Source: AG25 sp035517615 (GTDB taxonomy: Bacteria; Gemmatimonadota; Gemmatimonadetes; Gemmatimonadales; GWC2-71-9). From it: a DNA stretch of 64,000 bases. Location of the stretch: the NCBI GenBank assembly GCA_035517615.1, contig DATIYM010000018.1, forward strand, positions 1-64,000, written 5' to 3'. The notes beneath the pieces are model-generated. The model searched no databases and was not told the origin of the DNA. It worked only from the letters and a program-made list of their open reading frames with translations. Below, one piece after another: positions 18,856 through 28,192 of the stretch; within the stretch, counting starts at the first letter, position 1; the number at the start of each line of letters is the position of its first letter. The position numbers were made by a program, and so were the translations under genes.

Positions 18856-20199
18856 TTAGGTCCCCATGTCCCAAGACGCAAGGTACTTTTGCTGCTCGGG
18901 GGTCAACGTGTCGATCGCGACGCCCATGCCCTGGAGCTTGAGCCGCGCGATCTCGCGGTCCAGCTCGACCGGAATGCGGTGCACGTCCTTGGCGAGCATC
19001 TTGCCGCGCTGCACGACGAACTCGGCGGCCAGCGCCTGGTTTGCGAAGCTCATGTCCATCACGCTCGCGGGATGTCCCTCGGCCGCGGCGAGATTGATGA
19101 GGCGGCCGTCGGCGAGCACAAAAATGCGTTTCCCTTCGAGACGCCATTCCTCGACGAACTCGCGAACCGCGACCGGTCCCTTGGCGCGCTCCTTCAACCC
19201 GGCGAGATCGATCTCGACGTTGAAGTGCCCTGAATTGGCGAGCACGGCCCCATCCTTCATTTGCCGCATGTGCTCCACCCGAATCACGTTCACGTTACCG
19301 GTCAGGGTGACGAAGATGTCGCCGACGGGGGCCGCGTCGGCCATGGTCACGACTCGATACCCATCCATCTGCGCTTCCAGTGCCTTGAGCGGATCGATCT
19401 CGGTCACGAGAACGTTCGCGCCCATGCCGCGCGCCCGCATGGCAAATCCGCGGCCGCACCATCCATACCCCGCCACTACGACCGTGCTCCCCGCGATCAA
19501 CAGGTTGGTCGCGCGGAGAATGCCGTCGAGCGTGGACTGCCCGGTGCCGTAGCGATTGTCGAAGAGATGTTTCGTGTCGGAATCGTTGACTGCCACGACC
19601 GGAAATTGCAGCACGCCATCCTTGGCCATGGCCTTGAGCCGGATCACGCCGGTCGTGGTCTCTTCGGTCGATCCGAGCATCGCGCCGGCCAGACTTTTCC
19701 GATCAGCAGGATTCAGGGTTTCCACCCAGCGCCGCACCGGCGGCGCCAGATCGTCCAGACGGTTGAGCGCGATCATGTGCAGCGCGCCCACGAGATCGGC
19801 CCCGTCATCCATGGTGATGTCGGGCCGGTGCGCGAGCGCCGCACGGATGTGCTCGTAATACGTCGTGTGATCTTCGCCCTTGATCGCGAACACCTTGATC
19901 CCGTGGTCGCGCACCAGGTGGGCTGCGACGTCATCCTGCGTGGACAGCGGGTTCGAGGCGCACAGCGCGACGTCGGCCCCGCCGGCCTTCAGTGTGACCG
20001 CGAGATTCGCGGTCTCGGTCGTGACGTGCAGGCACGCCGATAGACGGCGGCCCGCGAGTGGACGCTCCCGGCTGAAACGGTCCCGGATCTGGCGCAGCAC
20101 CGGCATCGAGCGCTCGGCCCAATCGGTACGCCGGCGTCCCTCGTCGGCAAGCGTCAGATCCTTGATATCGGAAGAGGTGCCCGAAGCAGTCGCGGTCAT
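18856..20199 (-). CDS. ahcY: adenosylhomocysteinase
   Basis: A 447-residue NAD-dependent enzyme splitting S-adenosylhomocysteine into adenosine and homocysteine, which relieves product inhibition of methyltransferases. Visible blocks are CLHVTTETANLAVTLKAGGA, STEETTTGV, FDNRYGTGQST with the active-site Asn/Asp region, the NAD-binding GYGWCGRG and NSGHFNVEID. The C-terminal YLASWDMGT is close to the usual end of the family. The ATG overlaps the metK stop (ATGA), so the two enzymes of the methyl cycle are coupled. Confidence 0.97.
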   Translation of the reverse strand: MTATASGTSSDIKDLTLADEGRRRTDWAERSMPVLRQIRDRFSRERPLAGRRLSACLHVTTETANLAVTLKAGGADVALCASNPLSTQDDVAAHLVRDHGIKVFAIKGEDHTTYYEHIRAALAHRPDITMDDGADLVGALHMIALNRLDDLAPPVRRWVETLNPADRKSLAGAMLGSTEETTTGVIRLKAMAKDGVLQFPVVAVNDSDTKHLFDNRYGTGQSTLDGILRATNLLIAGSTVVVAGYGWCGRGFAMRARGMGANVLVTEIDPLKALEAQMDGYRVVTMADAAPVGDIFVTLTGNVNVIRVEHMRQMKDGAVLANSGHFNVEIDLAGLKERAKGPVAVREFVEEWRLEGKRIFVLADGRLINLAAAEGHPASVMDMSFANQALAAEFVVQRGKMLAKDVHRIPVELDREIARLKLQGMGVAIDTLTPEQQKYLASWDMGT

Positions 20200-21422
20200 C
20201 GTCCAGCCTTGGTCGTCTGATAGTGAGAGGAGCGCTGCACGGCGAGGCGCAGGTCCTCGACGCGATTGGTTCGCTCCCAGGTGAAGAGATCGACGTCCTT
20301 CTCTACATCTGCGTCCACGAAATGGCGGCGCTCAGGGTTGCGGCCAAAGTGCCCGTATGCCGCCGTCGCCCTGTAGATCGGATTCCTCAGGTTCAGGGCT
20401 TCGATGATCTTGAGCGGTCGAAGGTCGAACACTTCGCGCACGGACTCTTCGAGCGCGGCATCCGGCACCGTGCCGCTGCCGAAGGTGTCGACCATGATCG
20501 ACACCGGGTCCGCGACGCCGATCGCGTACGCCACCTGCACTTCGCAGCGGCGTGCGAGCTTCGCGGCCACGATGTTCTTCGCCACCCACCGCATGGCATA
20601 CGCGGCCGAGCGGTCGACTTTGGAGGGGTCCTTGCCGCTGAACGCACCGCCGCCGTGCCGCGCCATGCCGCCGTAGGTATCGACGATGATCTTGCGCCCG
20701 GTGAGCCCGGCGTCGCCCTGTGGCCCTCCCACGACGAAACGCCCGGTGGGGTTCACGAGGATGTCGGCCTCGCGGACCTCGAATCCCGCTTCGCCCAGCA
20801 CCGGGCGAATGACGAGTTTTATGACACCGGCGCGCAGCTCCTTGGCATCGATCAGGTCGGAATGCTGCGTGGACACCACCACTTTCGTAATCGCGACGGG
20901 CTTGTCGCCTTCGTAGGCGACACTGACCTGGGTCTTGCCGTCGGGCCTGAGCCAGACGAGGTCGCCGTTCTTGCGCACGGCCGCGAGCCGCTCGGCCAGC
21001 CGGTGCGCCAGCACGATCGGGAGCGGCATGAGCGACGCCGTTTCGTCGGTCGCGTAGCCGAACATCATGCCCTGATCGCCCGCGCCGCCCGTATCGACAC
21101 CGAGCGCGATATCGGCCGACTGCCGGTCGATGGTCGTCAACACGGCGCAGGTCTGGGCATCAAAGCCGAAGTTCGCGTCGGTATAGCCGATCGAGGAGAT
21201 CGTGCCCCGGACGATGTCGGGAATATGAACATAGGTGGAGGTGGTAATCTCGCCGGCAACCAGGGTCATGCCCGTGGTCACAAGCGTCTCGCAGGCCACG
21301 CGAGCGGCGGGGTCCGCCGCCAGGATGGCGTCGAGTACGGAATCGGAGATTTGGTCGGCGATTTTGTCGGGATGACCTTCCGTCACCGACTCGGAGGTGA
21401 AGACGTGGCGTTGTGCGGGCAT
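20196..21422 (-). CDS. metK: S-adenosylmethionine synthetase
   Basis: A 408-residue enzyme making AdoMet from methionine and ATP. Signatures are TEGHPDKIADQISDSVLD, GAGDQGMMFGYA and the P-loop-like GGGAFSGKDPSKVDRSAAY. The length is normal. It lies 17 bases after ptsI. There is no room for, and no sign of, a SAM riboswitch upstream, so any control is probably with the PTS genes or by an internal promoter. Confidence 0.97.
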   Translation of the reverse strand: MPAQRHVFTSESVTEGHPDKIADQISDSVLDAILAADPAARVACETLVTTGMTLVAGEITTSTYVHIPDIVRGTISSIGYTDANFGFDAQTCAVLTTIDRQSADIALGVDTGGAGDQGMMFGYATDETASLMPLPIVLAHRLAERLAAVRKNGDLVWLRPDGKTQVSVAYEGDKPVAITKVVVSTQHSDLIDAKELRAGVIKLVIRPVLGEAGFEVREADILVNPTGRFVVGGPQGDAGLTGRKIIVDTYGGMARHGGGAFSGKDPSKVDRSAAYAMRWVAKNIVAAKLARRCEVQVAYAIGVADPVSIMVDTFGSGTVPDAALEESVREVFDLRPLKIIEALNLRNPIYRATAAYGHFGRNPERRHFVDADVEKDVDLFTWERTNRVEDLRLAVQRSSHYQTTKAGR

Positions 21423-21439
21423 GGGCCCGGAGCCTCCGT

Positions 21440-23242
21440 TTAGGCCTTCAAGCTAGCGGGCCGCCGGCGCACCGGCAACCGCGCATCGGGATCGAGCAAC
21501 TTGAGATCGATCGCTTCGGCCAACGCGAGGCGCAAAATATCGAGCACGTCATCGGCAGTGCGTGCGTCGAGTGCTGCAGCGGCCGCGGTGCGGGCACGAG
21601 CCTCGCTCACCTGGCGCACGATCCACTTGATCAGCGGGAGCGCGGGCGGAGCAATCGAAAGCGTTTGGTAGCCCAGCCCTAGCAAGAGAAATGCCAGAAG
21701 CGGCTCCGATGCCATTTCGCCACATACGCTTGCCGGTTTTCCGGCGGCGCGTGCCGCATCTGCCACCATTTTGAGGAGCCGCAGCACACTCGGATCGTGC
21801 GGTGTAAACCGGTCCGCCAGACGCGCGTTGCCACGGTCCACGACCAAGGTGTACTGCGTGAGATCGTTCGACCCGATGCTCACGAAGTCGCTCGCGTCGG
21901 CCACACGGTCCGCGATCACGGCCGCGGCCGGCGTCTCGATCATCACTCCCAGTGGAATGCGTGGCGCGGCCTCCACACCTTCGCGCGCGAGGCGCTCGGC
22001 TTCGTCAAGGACGAGCTCGCGCGTGCGATCGATTTCCTCGATGCGCGTAACGAGCGGAATCATCAACTGAATCTCGGCGCGTGCGGCCGCGCGCAGCGCC
22101 GCGCGGATCTGCGTCCGCAACAACTCGGGGTGATCGAGGCACACGCGAATGGCGCGCCACCCGAGGAACGGATTCGCTTCGTCCGGCGCCTGAAACGGCA
22201 GCGGCATCTTGTCGCCGCCCAGGTCGTACGTCCGCACCACGACCGGCTGTCCCGGAAACGCCTCGCCGACGCGCCGGAAATACACGGCCTGCTCGTCCTC
22301 GCTCGGGAGATTCGAGCGCCCCGCAATCAGAAACTCGGTGCGCAGGAGGCCTACGCCTTCCGCCCGGTGCTCCTGAGCGGCCCGAATCTCCTCGGGAAGA
22401 TCGACGTTGCCGCGCAAGTGCAACCGGAAGCCGTCTTTCGTCACGGCCGGCCGGTCGACCACCTGCTCGAGCTGCGCTTCGAGCTCGCGGCGCCGCACCT
22501 CGCCCCCGCGCGCTTCGGCGAGGTCGGCGGAGCTCGGATTGAGGAGCACGGTGCCGCGGGTTCCATCCACCACGAGCATTGTTCCCGACACGATGCGCTC
22601 GGCCGCGCCCTCGAGTCCCATGACGGCAGGGATGCCCATGGAATGGGCGAGAATCGCGGCGTGCGACGTGCGCGTGCCGGTCTCGCTCACGAGGCCGATC
22701 ACGCGCTCGCGGGGCAGCTGCACCGTCAGCCCCGGCTGAATTTCCTTCGCGACGATCACGACCGGCTCATCGAGCTCGTCCCAGAGATGATCGGCGCCGC
22801 GATGCAGCAGGTGCTCGAGCACGCGCGTCGTCACGCCGTTCAGGTCCACGAGTCGTTCCCGCAAGCGCGCATTGCCGGTGGCGCTCCACAGGTCGCGCAT
22901 TTCCAGCGCCTTGAACTCGTAGGCCTTCTCGGCCGTGAGATGATTTTCCTTGATGAGGCTCTCGACGCCGGCGAGAAATTCCCTGTCCTCGAGCATCATC
23001 ATCTGCGCATCGAAAATGCGGGCTTCATCGATGCCCGCGCGGTCGCGGGCCCGGGCCTTGAGCTCGAGCAGGTGTCGCTTCACATCGCTGACGGCTGCCT
23101 TGAGACGCCGCACCTCACCGCGCACCTGCGAGCGCGGTACCACGCGCGACGGCACCTCGGGCATCGTGAGCCGCACCACGAGCGCGGGCCCGATTGCGAT
23201 CCCGGGAGACACGCCGATGCCCCGCAGCGCGCGATCCGTCAC
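21440..23242 (-). CDS. ptsI: PTS enzyme I (PEP-protein phosphotransferase)
   Basis: A 600-residue enzyme that takes phosphate from PEP and passes it to HPr. The N-terminal HPr-binding domain begins GIGVSPGIAIGPA. The phospho-His lies in GTRTSHAAILA (near residue 193). The PEP-binding barrel has GVGLLRTEFL, YDLGGDKMP, SIGSNDLTQYT and VCGEMASEP with the catalytic Cys. The GTG start overlaps the ptsH stop (GTGA). Confidence 0.97.
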   Translation of the reverse strand: MTDRALRGIGVSPGIAIGPALVVRLTMPEVPSRVVPRSQVRGEVRRLKAAVSDVKRHLLELKARARDRAGIDEARIFDAQMMMLEDREFLAGVESLIKENHLTAEKAYEFKALEMRDLWSATGNARLRERLVDLNGVTTRVLEHLLHRGADHLWDELDEPVVIVAKEIQPGLTVQLPRERVIGLVSETGTRTSHAAILAHSMGIPAVMGLEGAAERIVSGTMLVVDGTRGTVLLNPSSADLAEARGGEVRRRELEAQLEQVVDRPAVTKDGFRLHLRGNVDLPEEIRAAQEHRAEGVGLLRTEFLIAGRSNLPSEDEQAVYFRRVGEAFPGQPVVVRTYDLGGDKMPLPFQAPDEANPFLGWRAIRVCLDHPELLRTQIRAALRAAARAEIQLMIPLVTRIEEIDRTRELVLDEAERLAREGVEAAPRIPLGVMIETPAAAVIADRVADASDFVSIGSNDLTQYTLVVDRGNARLADRFTPHDPSVLRLLKMVADAARAAGKPASVCGEMASEPLLAFLLLGLGYQTLSIAPPALPLIKWIVRQVSEARARTAAAAALDARTADDVLDILRLALAEAIDLKLLDPDARLPVRRRPASLKA

Positions 23243-23559
23243 GCGGTCTGCTCCGGCTCTTCGAACTCGTCGGACTCGCCAGGGATCTCCATCTCGTTGA
23301 ACCCTGAGGCCACGAGCGCCGTCAACGCATCCATGGCTTCCACCGCGTCGTCGCCTTCAGTCCGCAGCATCACCTGCGCGCCGTATTCCGCGGCGAGCAT
23401 CATCACGCCCATGATGCTCTTGCCGTTGACCGTGAGATCGTCCTTCCGCGCCTCGATATTCGACCGGAACCGGTTGGCCACTTTGACAAACTCTGCCGCC
23501 GGCCGGGCGTGCACGCCCAGCGGATTGACGATCGTCACCGCACGCTCGACTAGCGCCAT
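23239..23559 (-). CDS. ptsH: phosphocarrier protein HPr
   Basis: A 106-residue HPr. The phosphocarrier His17 is in NPLGVHARPAAEFV, and the regulatory Ser48 is in VNGKSIMGVMML, the site phosphorylated by HPr kinase, which is also encoded in this cluster. An extra acidic tail (about 15 residues ending EFEEPEQTA) goes beyond the usual 85-90 residues. The ATG at 23559 overlaps the end of the IID gene by 10 bases. Confidence 0.95.
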   Translation of the reverse strand: MALVERAVTIVNPLGVHARPAAEFVKVANRFRSNIEARKDDLTVNGKSIMGVMMLAAEYGAQVMLRTEGDDAVEAMDALTALVASGFNEMEIPGESDEFEEPEQTA

Positions 23560-24296
23560 AGCCACGCCACGAGGAGAGCCGCCGCGACGGTCACGAGACC
23601 GAAGCGCAATCCGGTGGGCGCAAGCCGGCTGGTTCGCAGCAACAGCAGGCCGGCCGCCGCGACACCCACGACGACGATGCGAGCCCACGCGGCAAACGGC
23701 GCACTCAGATAGCCGGCCGCGAGCGGAAGTGCGGCGCCCATCGCCAGCGCCATCGCCGGCCGGACCAGCGCCCCCGCGCGCAACAGCGCCGGATGCCTGA
23801 GGGCGGACGCGACCTGCAGGCCGGACGCCCATCCGGCACGGAGCGCCCACCAGCGCAGGGCGAGATGTCCGATGTTGTAGAGGACAAGAAATCCTCCAAT
23901 CGCCCACGCGCCGAATCCGAGCGCGACCAGCACGAGCGCGAGTCCGGAGTTGAACGGCAGCCAACCCGCCCACACCAGCTGGTCGCCGACCGAGCCGAGC
24001 GGACCACACAAGGCGGTACGCAGCCGGTCGACCTGGTCGGGCGTGGTGCCGTCGTGTTCCGCCCGCGCCGCCGCGCCGACCGCGAGACCGCAGAGGTACG
24101 GGTGCGCATTGAAGAAATGCGCGCTCCGCGCCACCGCACCGGGATACGCGTGACGCGGCAGATCGCGCAGCAGCGGCTCTTCCGCCACGCCGAACCCGAT
24201 TCCCTGCATGCGCTCGTAGTTCCACGAGCCCTGCACGGTGAGCAGCCGCAGCAGCGTGCGTCCGAGCGCCGGCGATTTCGCGTTCAGCGCAGCCAC
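23550..24296 (-). CDS. PTS mannose-family IID component
   Basis: About 248 residues. The IID signature region is present (QGSWNYERMQGIGF, FFNAHPYLCGLAVGAAAR, GPLGSVGDQLVWAGWLP), followed by three or four C-terminal membrane helices. With IIC it forms the sugar channel of the Man-type permease. The start is uncertain: a GTG at 24296 fits the usual N-terminus, and the frame opens up to 24335 inside the IIC gene. The substrate cannot be read from the sequence. Confidence 0.9.
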   Translation of the reverse strand: MAALNAKSPALGRTLLRLLTVQGSWNYERMQGIGFGVAEEPLLRDLPRHAYPGAVARSAHFFNAHPYLCGLAVGAAARAEHDGTTPDQVDRLRTALCGPLGSVGDQLVWAGWLPFNSGLALVLVALGFGAWAIGGFLVLYNIGHLALRWWALRAGWASGLQVASALRHPALLRAGALVRPAMALAMGAALPLAAGYLSAPFAAWARIVVVGVAAAGLLLLRTSRLAPTGLRFGLVTVAAALLVAWLWR

Positions 24297-24961
24297 GCGC
24301 CCGCCACCCCACCCAGCAACCCCGCGGCGAACCATCCAATTGCCGATCCCCGACCGACGAGCCGAACCGTGCCTGAGGTTGCGACCGCAATGACCGCCCC
24401 GGTCGCGGCGGCGGCCAGGATTATCGCACCCCGAACGTGCAGCGTCTGTCCCGGCAACGCGTGCGCGCCGACCGCGAGTGCGAGCCCGAACCCGGTGACG
24501 ACGAGCGCACGGGCGGCATCGCGCCCGATGCTGGCGAGGTGTAATCGCATCAAGGCGTGCGTGTCGCCGGCCTCGAGCGCGGGAGCTGCCCCATGCACCG
24601 CGCTGGTGTTCAACCGGCGCACCACGTTCATGCTTACGCCCCCGAGCAGCCCTGTAAAGAGCCCGACCACGGCGCCGAGACCCAGGCCCAGAGCGCCGGA
24701 GAGCAGGTGGGCCGTGGCGGTCGCCCCGACGGTAGCCGGCCCATACTCGGGATAGCGGGCCGCGCCAAGCGGGAGGATGTCATACTGCAAGAGCTCGAAC
24801 ATCACGCCGATCCTGAGCCCCGAGGGGAGGTCCCCGAGCATCGCGCCCGCCACGGCCCCGGCCACAATCGGCCGGGCAATCATGGATTGCATGATGCTGG
24901 TCAGATCGAGACCGGCGAGCGTTCCCCAGCCGAGCAAGAGCAGTGTCACGTCGAGACTCAT
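24284..24961 (-). CDS. PTS mannose/sorbose-family IIC component
   Basis: A 225-residue integral membrane protein with about seven hydrophobic segments. Family features are LDLTSIMQSMIARPIVAGAV, GVMFELLQYDILPLGAARYP and a Gly-rich C-terminus. It forms the translocation channel with IID. The ATG overlaps the IIB stop (ATGA). Confidence 0.9.
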   Translation of the reverse strand: MSLDVTLLLLGWGTLAGLDLTSIMQSMIARPIVAGAVAGAMLGDLPSGLRIGVMFELLQYDILPLGAARYPEYGPATVGATATAHLLSGALGLGLGAVVGLFTGLLGGVSMNVVRRLNTSAVHGAAPALEAGDTHALMRLHLASIGRDAARALVVTGFGLALAVGAHALPGQTLHVRGAIILAAAATGAVIAVATSGTVRLVGRGSAIGWFAAGLLGGVAGAWLR

Positions 24962-25428
24962 GTGAACTCCGTCAGGGGTACGGCGCGTGCGGTCGGGACG
25001 TCCTGCGCGGTCACCTCGATGCCTCGCGCGGCGAGTCGCCGGAGCTGATCCACTTCAGTATCGCTCAGGTAGACGAAGCGCAATCGCTCGGTTCGACCCG
25101 GGCGGTGATGAATGCCGCCGATGTTCACCCGCGTGACCCGGTGGCAATTCTCGGCCAGTGCGCCCAGCGTCGCGACGTCGGGCGCGAGCACGATCCCCGC
25201 GCGTGCGTCCTTGTCCCAGATCTCGAGGCGTGCCGCCGCTTCAGCGATTGAGGCGAAGATCACCTCGATCTCAGGAGGCACACCCATGCGATACAGGTCC
25301 TGCTCCCATGGGCTCGCGCGCACCCCGTCATCTACGAGCACGATGAACGCGATGTTCAGCGGTTGTCCCCAGCCCACGACCACCTGCCCGTGAATGAGCC
25401 GGTCGTCGATCCGGAACAGCTTGATCAT
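24958..25428 (-). CDS. PTS mannose-family IIB component
   Basis: A 156-residue cytoplasmic domain. The active-site His13 sits in FRIDDRLIHGQVVVGWG, the hallmark of mannose-type IIB, and the Rossmann-like chain continues to a C-terminal QDVPTARAVPL. It takes phosphate from IIA and gives it to the sugar. The ATG at 25428 overlaps the IIA stop (ATGA). Confidence 0.93.
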   Translation of the reverse strand: MIKLFRIDDRLIHGQVVVGWGQPLNIAFIVLVDDGVRASPWEQDLYRMGVPPEIEVIFASIAEAAARLEIWDKDARAGIVLAPDVATLGALAENCHRVTRVNIGGIHHRPGRTERLRFVYLSDTEVDQLRRLAARGIEVTAQDVPTARAVPLTEFT

Positions 25429-25805
25429 GCCGCGGGCGTGCGAATCGCCCGGGTGCCCGCCGCGGCCGCGCGGGTCGCGGCGGCCTCGGGGGTAACGTCC
25501 CGATGGAACACGAAGTCGAGCAGCATCGCCAGGTTCACCCCCGTCACCACGGCGAGATCGGAGCGACCGCGCGCATAGGAGACGGCGCCCGTGAGACACG
25601 AGCCGCCGGGGAGGTCGATGAACAGGACGGCGGGACGCGTTCCAACCGCGGCGGTGAGATTGTTGAACAGCGCCTGCCGGTCGCAGCCCTCGTTGCTTAC
25701 GGGAATCAGCGCATCGCTCACCCCGGTGATCGCCACGACCGCCCCGATCATCGCTTCCGCCAGCCCGGCATGCGAGACGATGACGCCCCGCAACGGTTCA
25801 CTCAT
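25425..25805 (-). CDS. PTS mannose-family IIA component
   Basis: A 126-residue domain with the phospho-His12 in VIVSHAGLAEAMI and the family block PAVLFIDLPGGSCLTGA. It is a separate polypeptide, whereas in E. coli IIA is fused to IIB. It accepts phosphate from HPr. It starts 8 bases inside the end of hprK, which puts the whole phosphorelay in one transcript. Confidence 0.92.
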   Translation of the reverse strand: MSEPLRGVIVSHAGLAEAMIGAVVAITGVSDALIPVSNEGCDRQALFNNLTAAVGTRPAVLFIDLPGGSCLTGAVSYARGRSDLAVVTGVNLAMLLDFVFHRDVTPEAAATRAAAAGTRAIRTPAA

Positions 25806-26763
25806 AGTCCTCTTCGAGATATTCCTGCAGCTCGCGCCGCTCGGCCATGCGCTTGAGCAGCCGTTCGTTGAACTGCTTCGCCGAGTCGATGCCCGAGTAG
25901 CGCAGCAGATGGTTCATGGCGACCACTTCGCACATCACCGTAAGATTCTTGCCGGGATTGAGGGGCACCGTGACGCGCGGCACGGTGACCTCGAGAATGT
26001 CCGTCTTTTCCTGGTCCAGTCCGGTGCGGTCGTGTTCCCGAGAGGCATCCCAGTCGGCGAGCTGCACGACGACTTCGATGCGCTTCTGCTGCCGCACCGC
26101 CCGCACGCCGAACAGCGCCTGAATGTCGATGAGCCCGACCCCCCGGATTTCCATGTAGTGCCGTGCCAGGTCGTGCCCGCGTCCGATCAGCACGTCGTTT
26201 CCACGGCGGCTGATGTGCACCACGTCGTCCGCGACCAGACGATGGCCGCGCTCGACGAGATCGAGCACGCATTCGCTCTTGCCGATCCCGGAGCGCCCCA
26301 CGAACAGGAGCCCTACGCCGAACACGTCGGCGAGCGAGCCGTGGAACGACGTGGTGGGGGCGAACGCCTCATCGAGAAACGGCTTCAGGCGCCGGAAAAA
26401 TTCCGAGGTCTTGAGCTTCGTGCGGATGACGGCCACGCCCTTGTGCCGGGCGAGCTCGAGCAGTTCGGCGGGGGCGTCCTGTCCTTTCGTAATGACGACA
26501 CAGGGAATGTCGAAACTGAAGAACTTCTCCAGTGAGTGCCGCCGCGCCGCCGGATCGAGTGATGCGAGGTAGGTGATCTCCGTCTGTCCCAGCACGTGGA
26601 TGCGCGCCTGCGCGAAACGCGCCGTATAGCCGGCCAGCACGAGTCCGGGGCTCGAGGCTTCGGGCGTGGTCATGACGCGGTCCAGCCCGCTGTCGCCCGT
26701 CAGGGCTTCGAGCTGGAGCAGGTCGCCCTTGCGCTCGAGCAGCTCGCGAACTTTCGGGGGCAT
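25798..26763 (-). CDS. hprK: HPr kinase/phosphorylase
   Basis: A 321-residue bifunctional enzyme that phosphorylates and dephosphorylates the regulatory Ser of HPr. Residues 1-130 are the N-terminal domain. The catalytic domain has Walker A GRSGIGKS (near 155), a following LVADD, and the family signature MEIRGVGLIDIQALFG. The ATG at 26763 overlaps the stop of the hibernation factor gene. Its presence with a Ser-bearing HPr predicts metabolite control of the PTS. Confidence 0.96.
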   Translation of the reverse strand: MPPKVRELLERKGDLLQLEALTGDSGLDRVMTTPEASSPGLVLAGYTARFAQARIHVLGQTEITYLASLDPAARRHSLEKFFSFDIPCVVITKGQDAPAELLELARHKGVAVIRTKLKTSEFFRRLKPFLDEAFAPTTSFHGSLADVFGVGLLFVGRSGIGKSECVLDLVERGHRLVADDVVHISRRGNDVLIGRGHDLARHYMEIRGVGLIDIQALFGVRAVRQQKRIEVVVQLADWDASREHDRTGLDQEKTDILEVTVPRVTVPLNPGKNLTVMCEVVAMNHLLRYSGIDSAKQFNERLLKRMAERRELQEYLEEDYE

Positions 26764-27077
26764 CAAGCCTCTGTTCGGACCGGCGTGCGCGAGCGGCGCA
26801 GCGGCACTTTGTCGAGTTGCCGCCGCAGTTTTGCGAACGCGCGATCGAGCGCGGTGCGATGATCCGGCGCGCTGCCGACGGCCGAGTGCAGCCGCCGCCC
26901 GCCGCGGTGCAGCCGGACTTCCACAGTCGGCGCGCCATCCTCCACGTCGAAAATCACCCGCGCGTTTTCCGGCCTCCTCGCGACCCGCTCGAGGCGGTCG
27001 ATCAACGCCTGGGCACGCTCCCGCAGCTCGTCCGGGATTTCACAGTGACGGGCAGCAATGATGGTGCGCACCTTCAA
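26763..27077 (-). CDS. hpf: ribosome hibernation promoting factor, short form
   Basis: About 104 residues of the HPF/RaiA beta-alpha-beta fold: an RTIIAARHCEIPDEL start, IDRLERVARRPENARVIFD, TVEVRLHRGGRRLHS and DHRTALDRAFAKLRRQL. It lacks the C-terminal domain of long HPF. It binds the 30S decoding region in resting cells. The start is a TTG at 27077 overlapping the glycosyltransferase stop (TTGA), with a GTG two codons later as the alternative. In proteobacteria hpf lies near rpoN and PTS genes, and here it adjoins hprK. Confidence 0.85.
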   Translation of the reverse strand: MKVRTIIAARHCEIPDELRERAQALIDRLERVARRPENARVIFDVEDGAPTVEVRLHRGGRRLHSAVGSAPDHRTALDRAFAKLRRQLDKVPLRRSRTPVRTEA

Positions 27078-28192
27078 CCCTTCCCTTTCGCAATGACACG
27101 TTCCAAATGAGCCTCGGTTGCGCGTGCGGCGCGCTCCCACGAGAGGGAGACGGCAAACCCGCGCGCCGCGCTTCCGAGGCGCGCGACAAGACCGGGATCG
27201 CGCGCCAGGTCGACCATGCGGCCCGCGAGCGCGCGCACATCGCCATGGGGCACGAGAAAGCCGGTCTCGCGATCGTGGACCGACTCCCGGAGCCCCGGAC
27301 TATTCGAGGCCAGCGCCGGAGTTCCGCACGCCGCAGCTTCCACATTCGTGATTCCCCACCCCTCCTTGGGGCTCGGCAGCACCACGGCCCACGCGCGCCG
27401 CAGGAGGCGCCGCTTCTCCTCCGCCGAGACGAAGCCCAGGAAGCGGACCGCGTCCGCGATTCCCAGGGTTGTCGCCAGTCGCTCGAGCCGCGATCGGTCG
27501 TCGCCCTGACCCGCAACCTCGAGCGTCACGCCGGGTTCGGCGGCTCGAGCGGCCGCGAGCGCACGCAACGCGATCTCCACTCCTTTATAACGCTTGAGGC
27601 GGCCCAGGTACAGGAATGTGGGCCGCTCGGCCCGTGGGGTTCCGGGATCGGGAGCATACCACTCCGCGTCGACCCCCGGGTAGATCACGACGATGCGGTT
27701 GGCCGGCACGCCGCGGCGCACCAGATCGTCCCGCGTGCTCTCCGAGATCGCGTGGAATGCCGCGCGCCGGTACATCCGCCCGAGCGGTAACTCCGCCGCC
27801 CAGACCGCACCCGCGACAAACCAGTTGGCCTCGACGAACGCGGTGGTTCCGAAGAGATGGGGAACGATGGCACAGAACGGCAATGGCGTGACGCTCGAGA
27901 GAAACAGGGGAAGCTTGTTGATGTCCTCGATCACAACGTCGTACTCGCGAGCGGCGAGCAGGCGACGCACCGCGGCGCGTGCCGAGAGCGCGAAGCTATA
28001 GCGCGTGCCGAAGCGGTGCACCCGCATGCCGTCGAGCACCGTCTCGCGCGGCGCACCGGGCCAGCCGCTCGCGACGAGATCAATCTCGTGCCCCCAGGAT
28101 GCGAGACGTCCGAAGATTTCATGCAGGTGAATTTCGGCGCCGCCTGCCTGCGGGTTCTGCCGGTCGTTCCAGTTGACGAGCAGAATCCTCAC
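27074..28192 (-). CDS. family 4 glycosyltransferase
   Basis: A 372-residue GT-B enzyme. The N-terminal lobe starts ILLVNWNDRQNPQAGGAEIH with the donor-proximal Gly loop. The C-terminal lobe has FLYLGRLKRYKGVEIAL and SPKEGWGITNVEAAACGTP, the E-x7-E type nucleotide-sugar site of the GT4 family. The GTG start overlaps the nusB stop (GTGA). The substrate is not evident; envelope or exopolysaccharide sugars are likely. Confidence 0.88.
   Translation of the reverse strand: MRILLVNWNDRQNPQAGGAEIHLHEIFGRLASWGHEIDLVASGWPGAPRETVLDGMRVHRFGTRYSFALSARAAVRRLLAAREYDVVIEDINKLPLFLSSVTPLPFCAIVPHLFGTTAFVEANWFVAGAVWAAELPLGRMYRRAAFHAISESTRDDLVRRGVPANRIVVIYPGVDAEWYAPDPGTPRAERPTFLYLGRLKRYKGVEIALRALAAARAAEPGVTLEVAGQGDDRSRLERLATTLGIADAVRFLGFVSAEEKRRLLRRAWAVVLPSPKEGWGITNVEAAACGTPALASNSPGLRESVHDRETGFLVPHGDVRALAGRMVDLARDPGLVARLGSAARGFAVSLSWERAARATEAHLERVIAKGKG

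Noticed and set aside
21420..21445. SAM riboswitch upstream of metK
   Set aside because: Only 17 bases separate metK from ptsI, too short for an aptamer.
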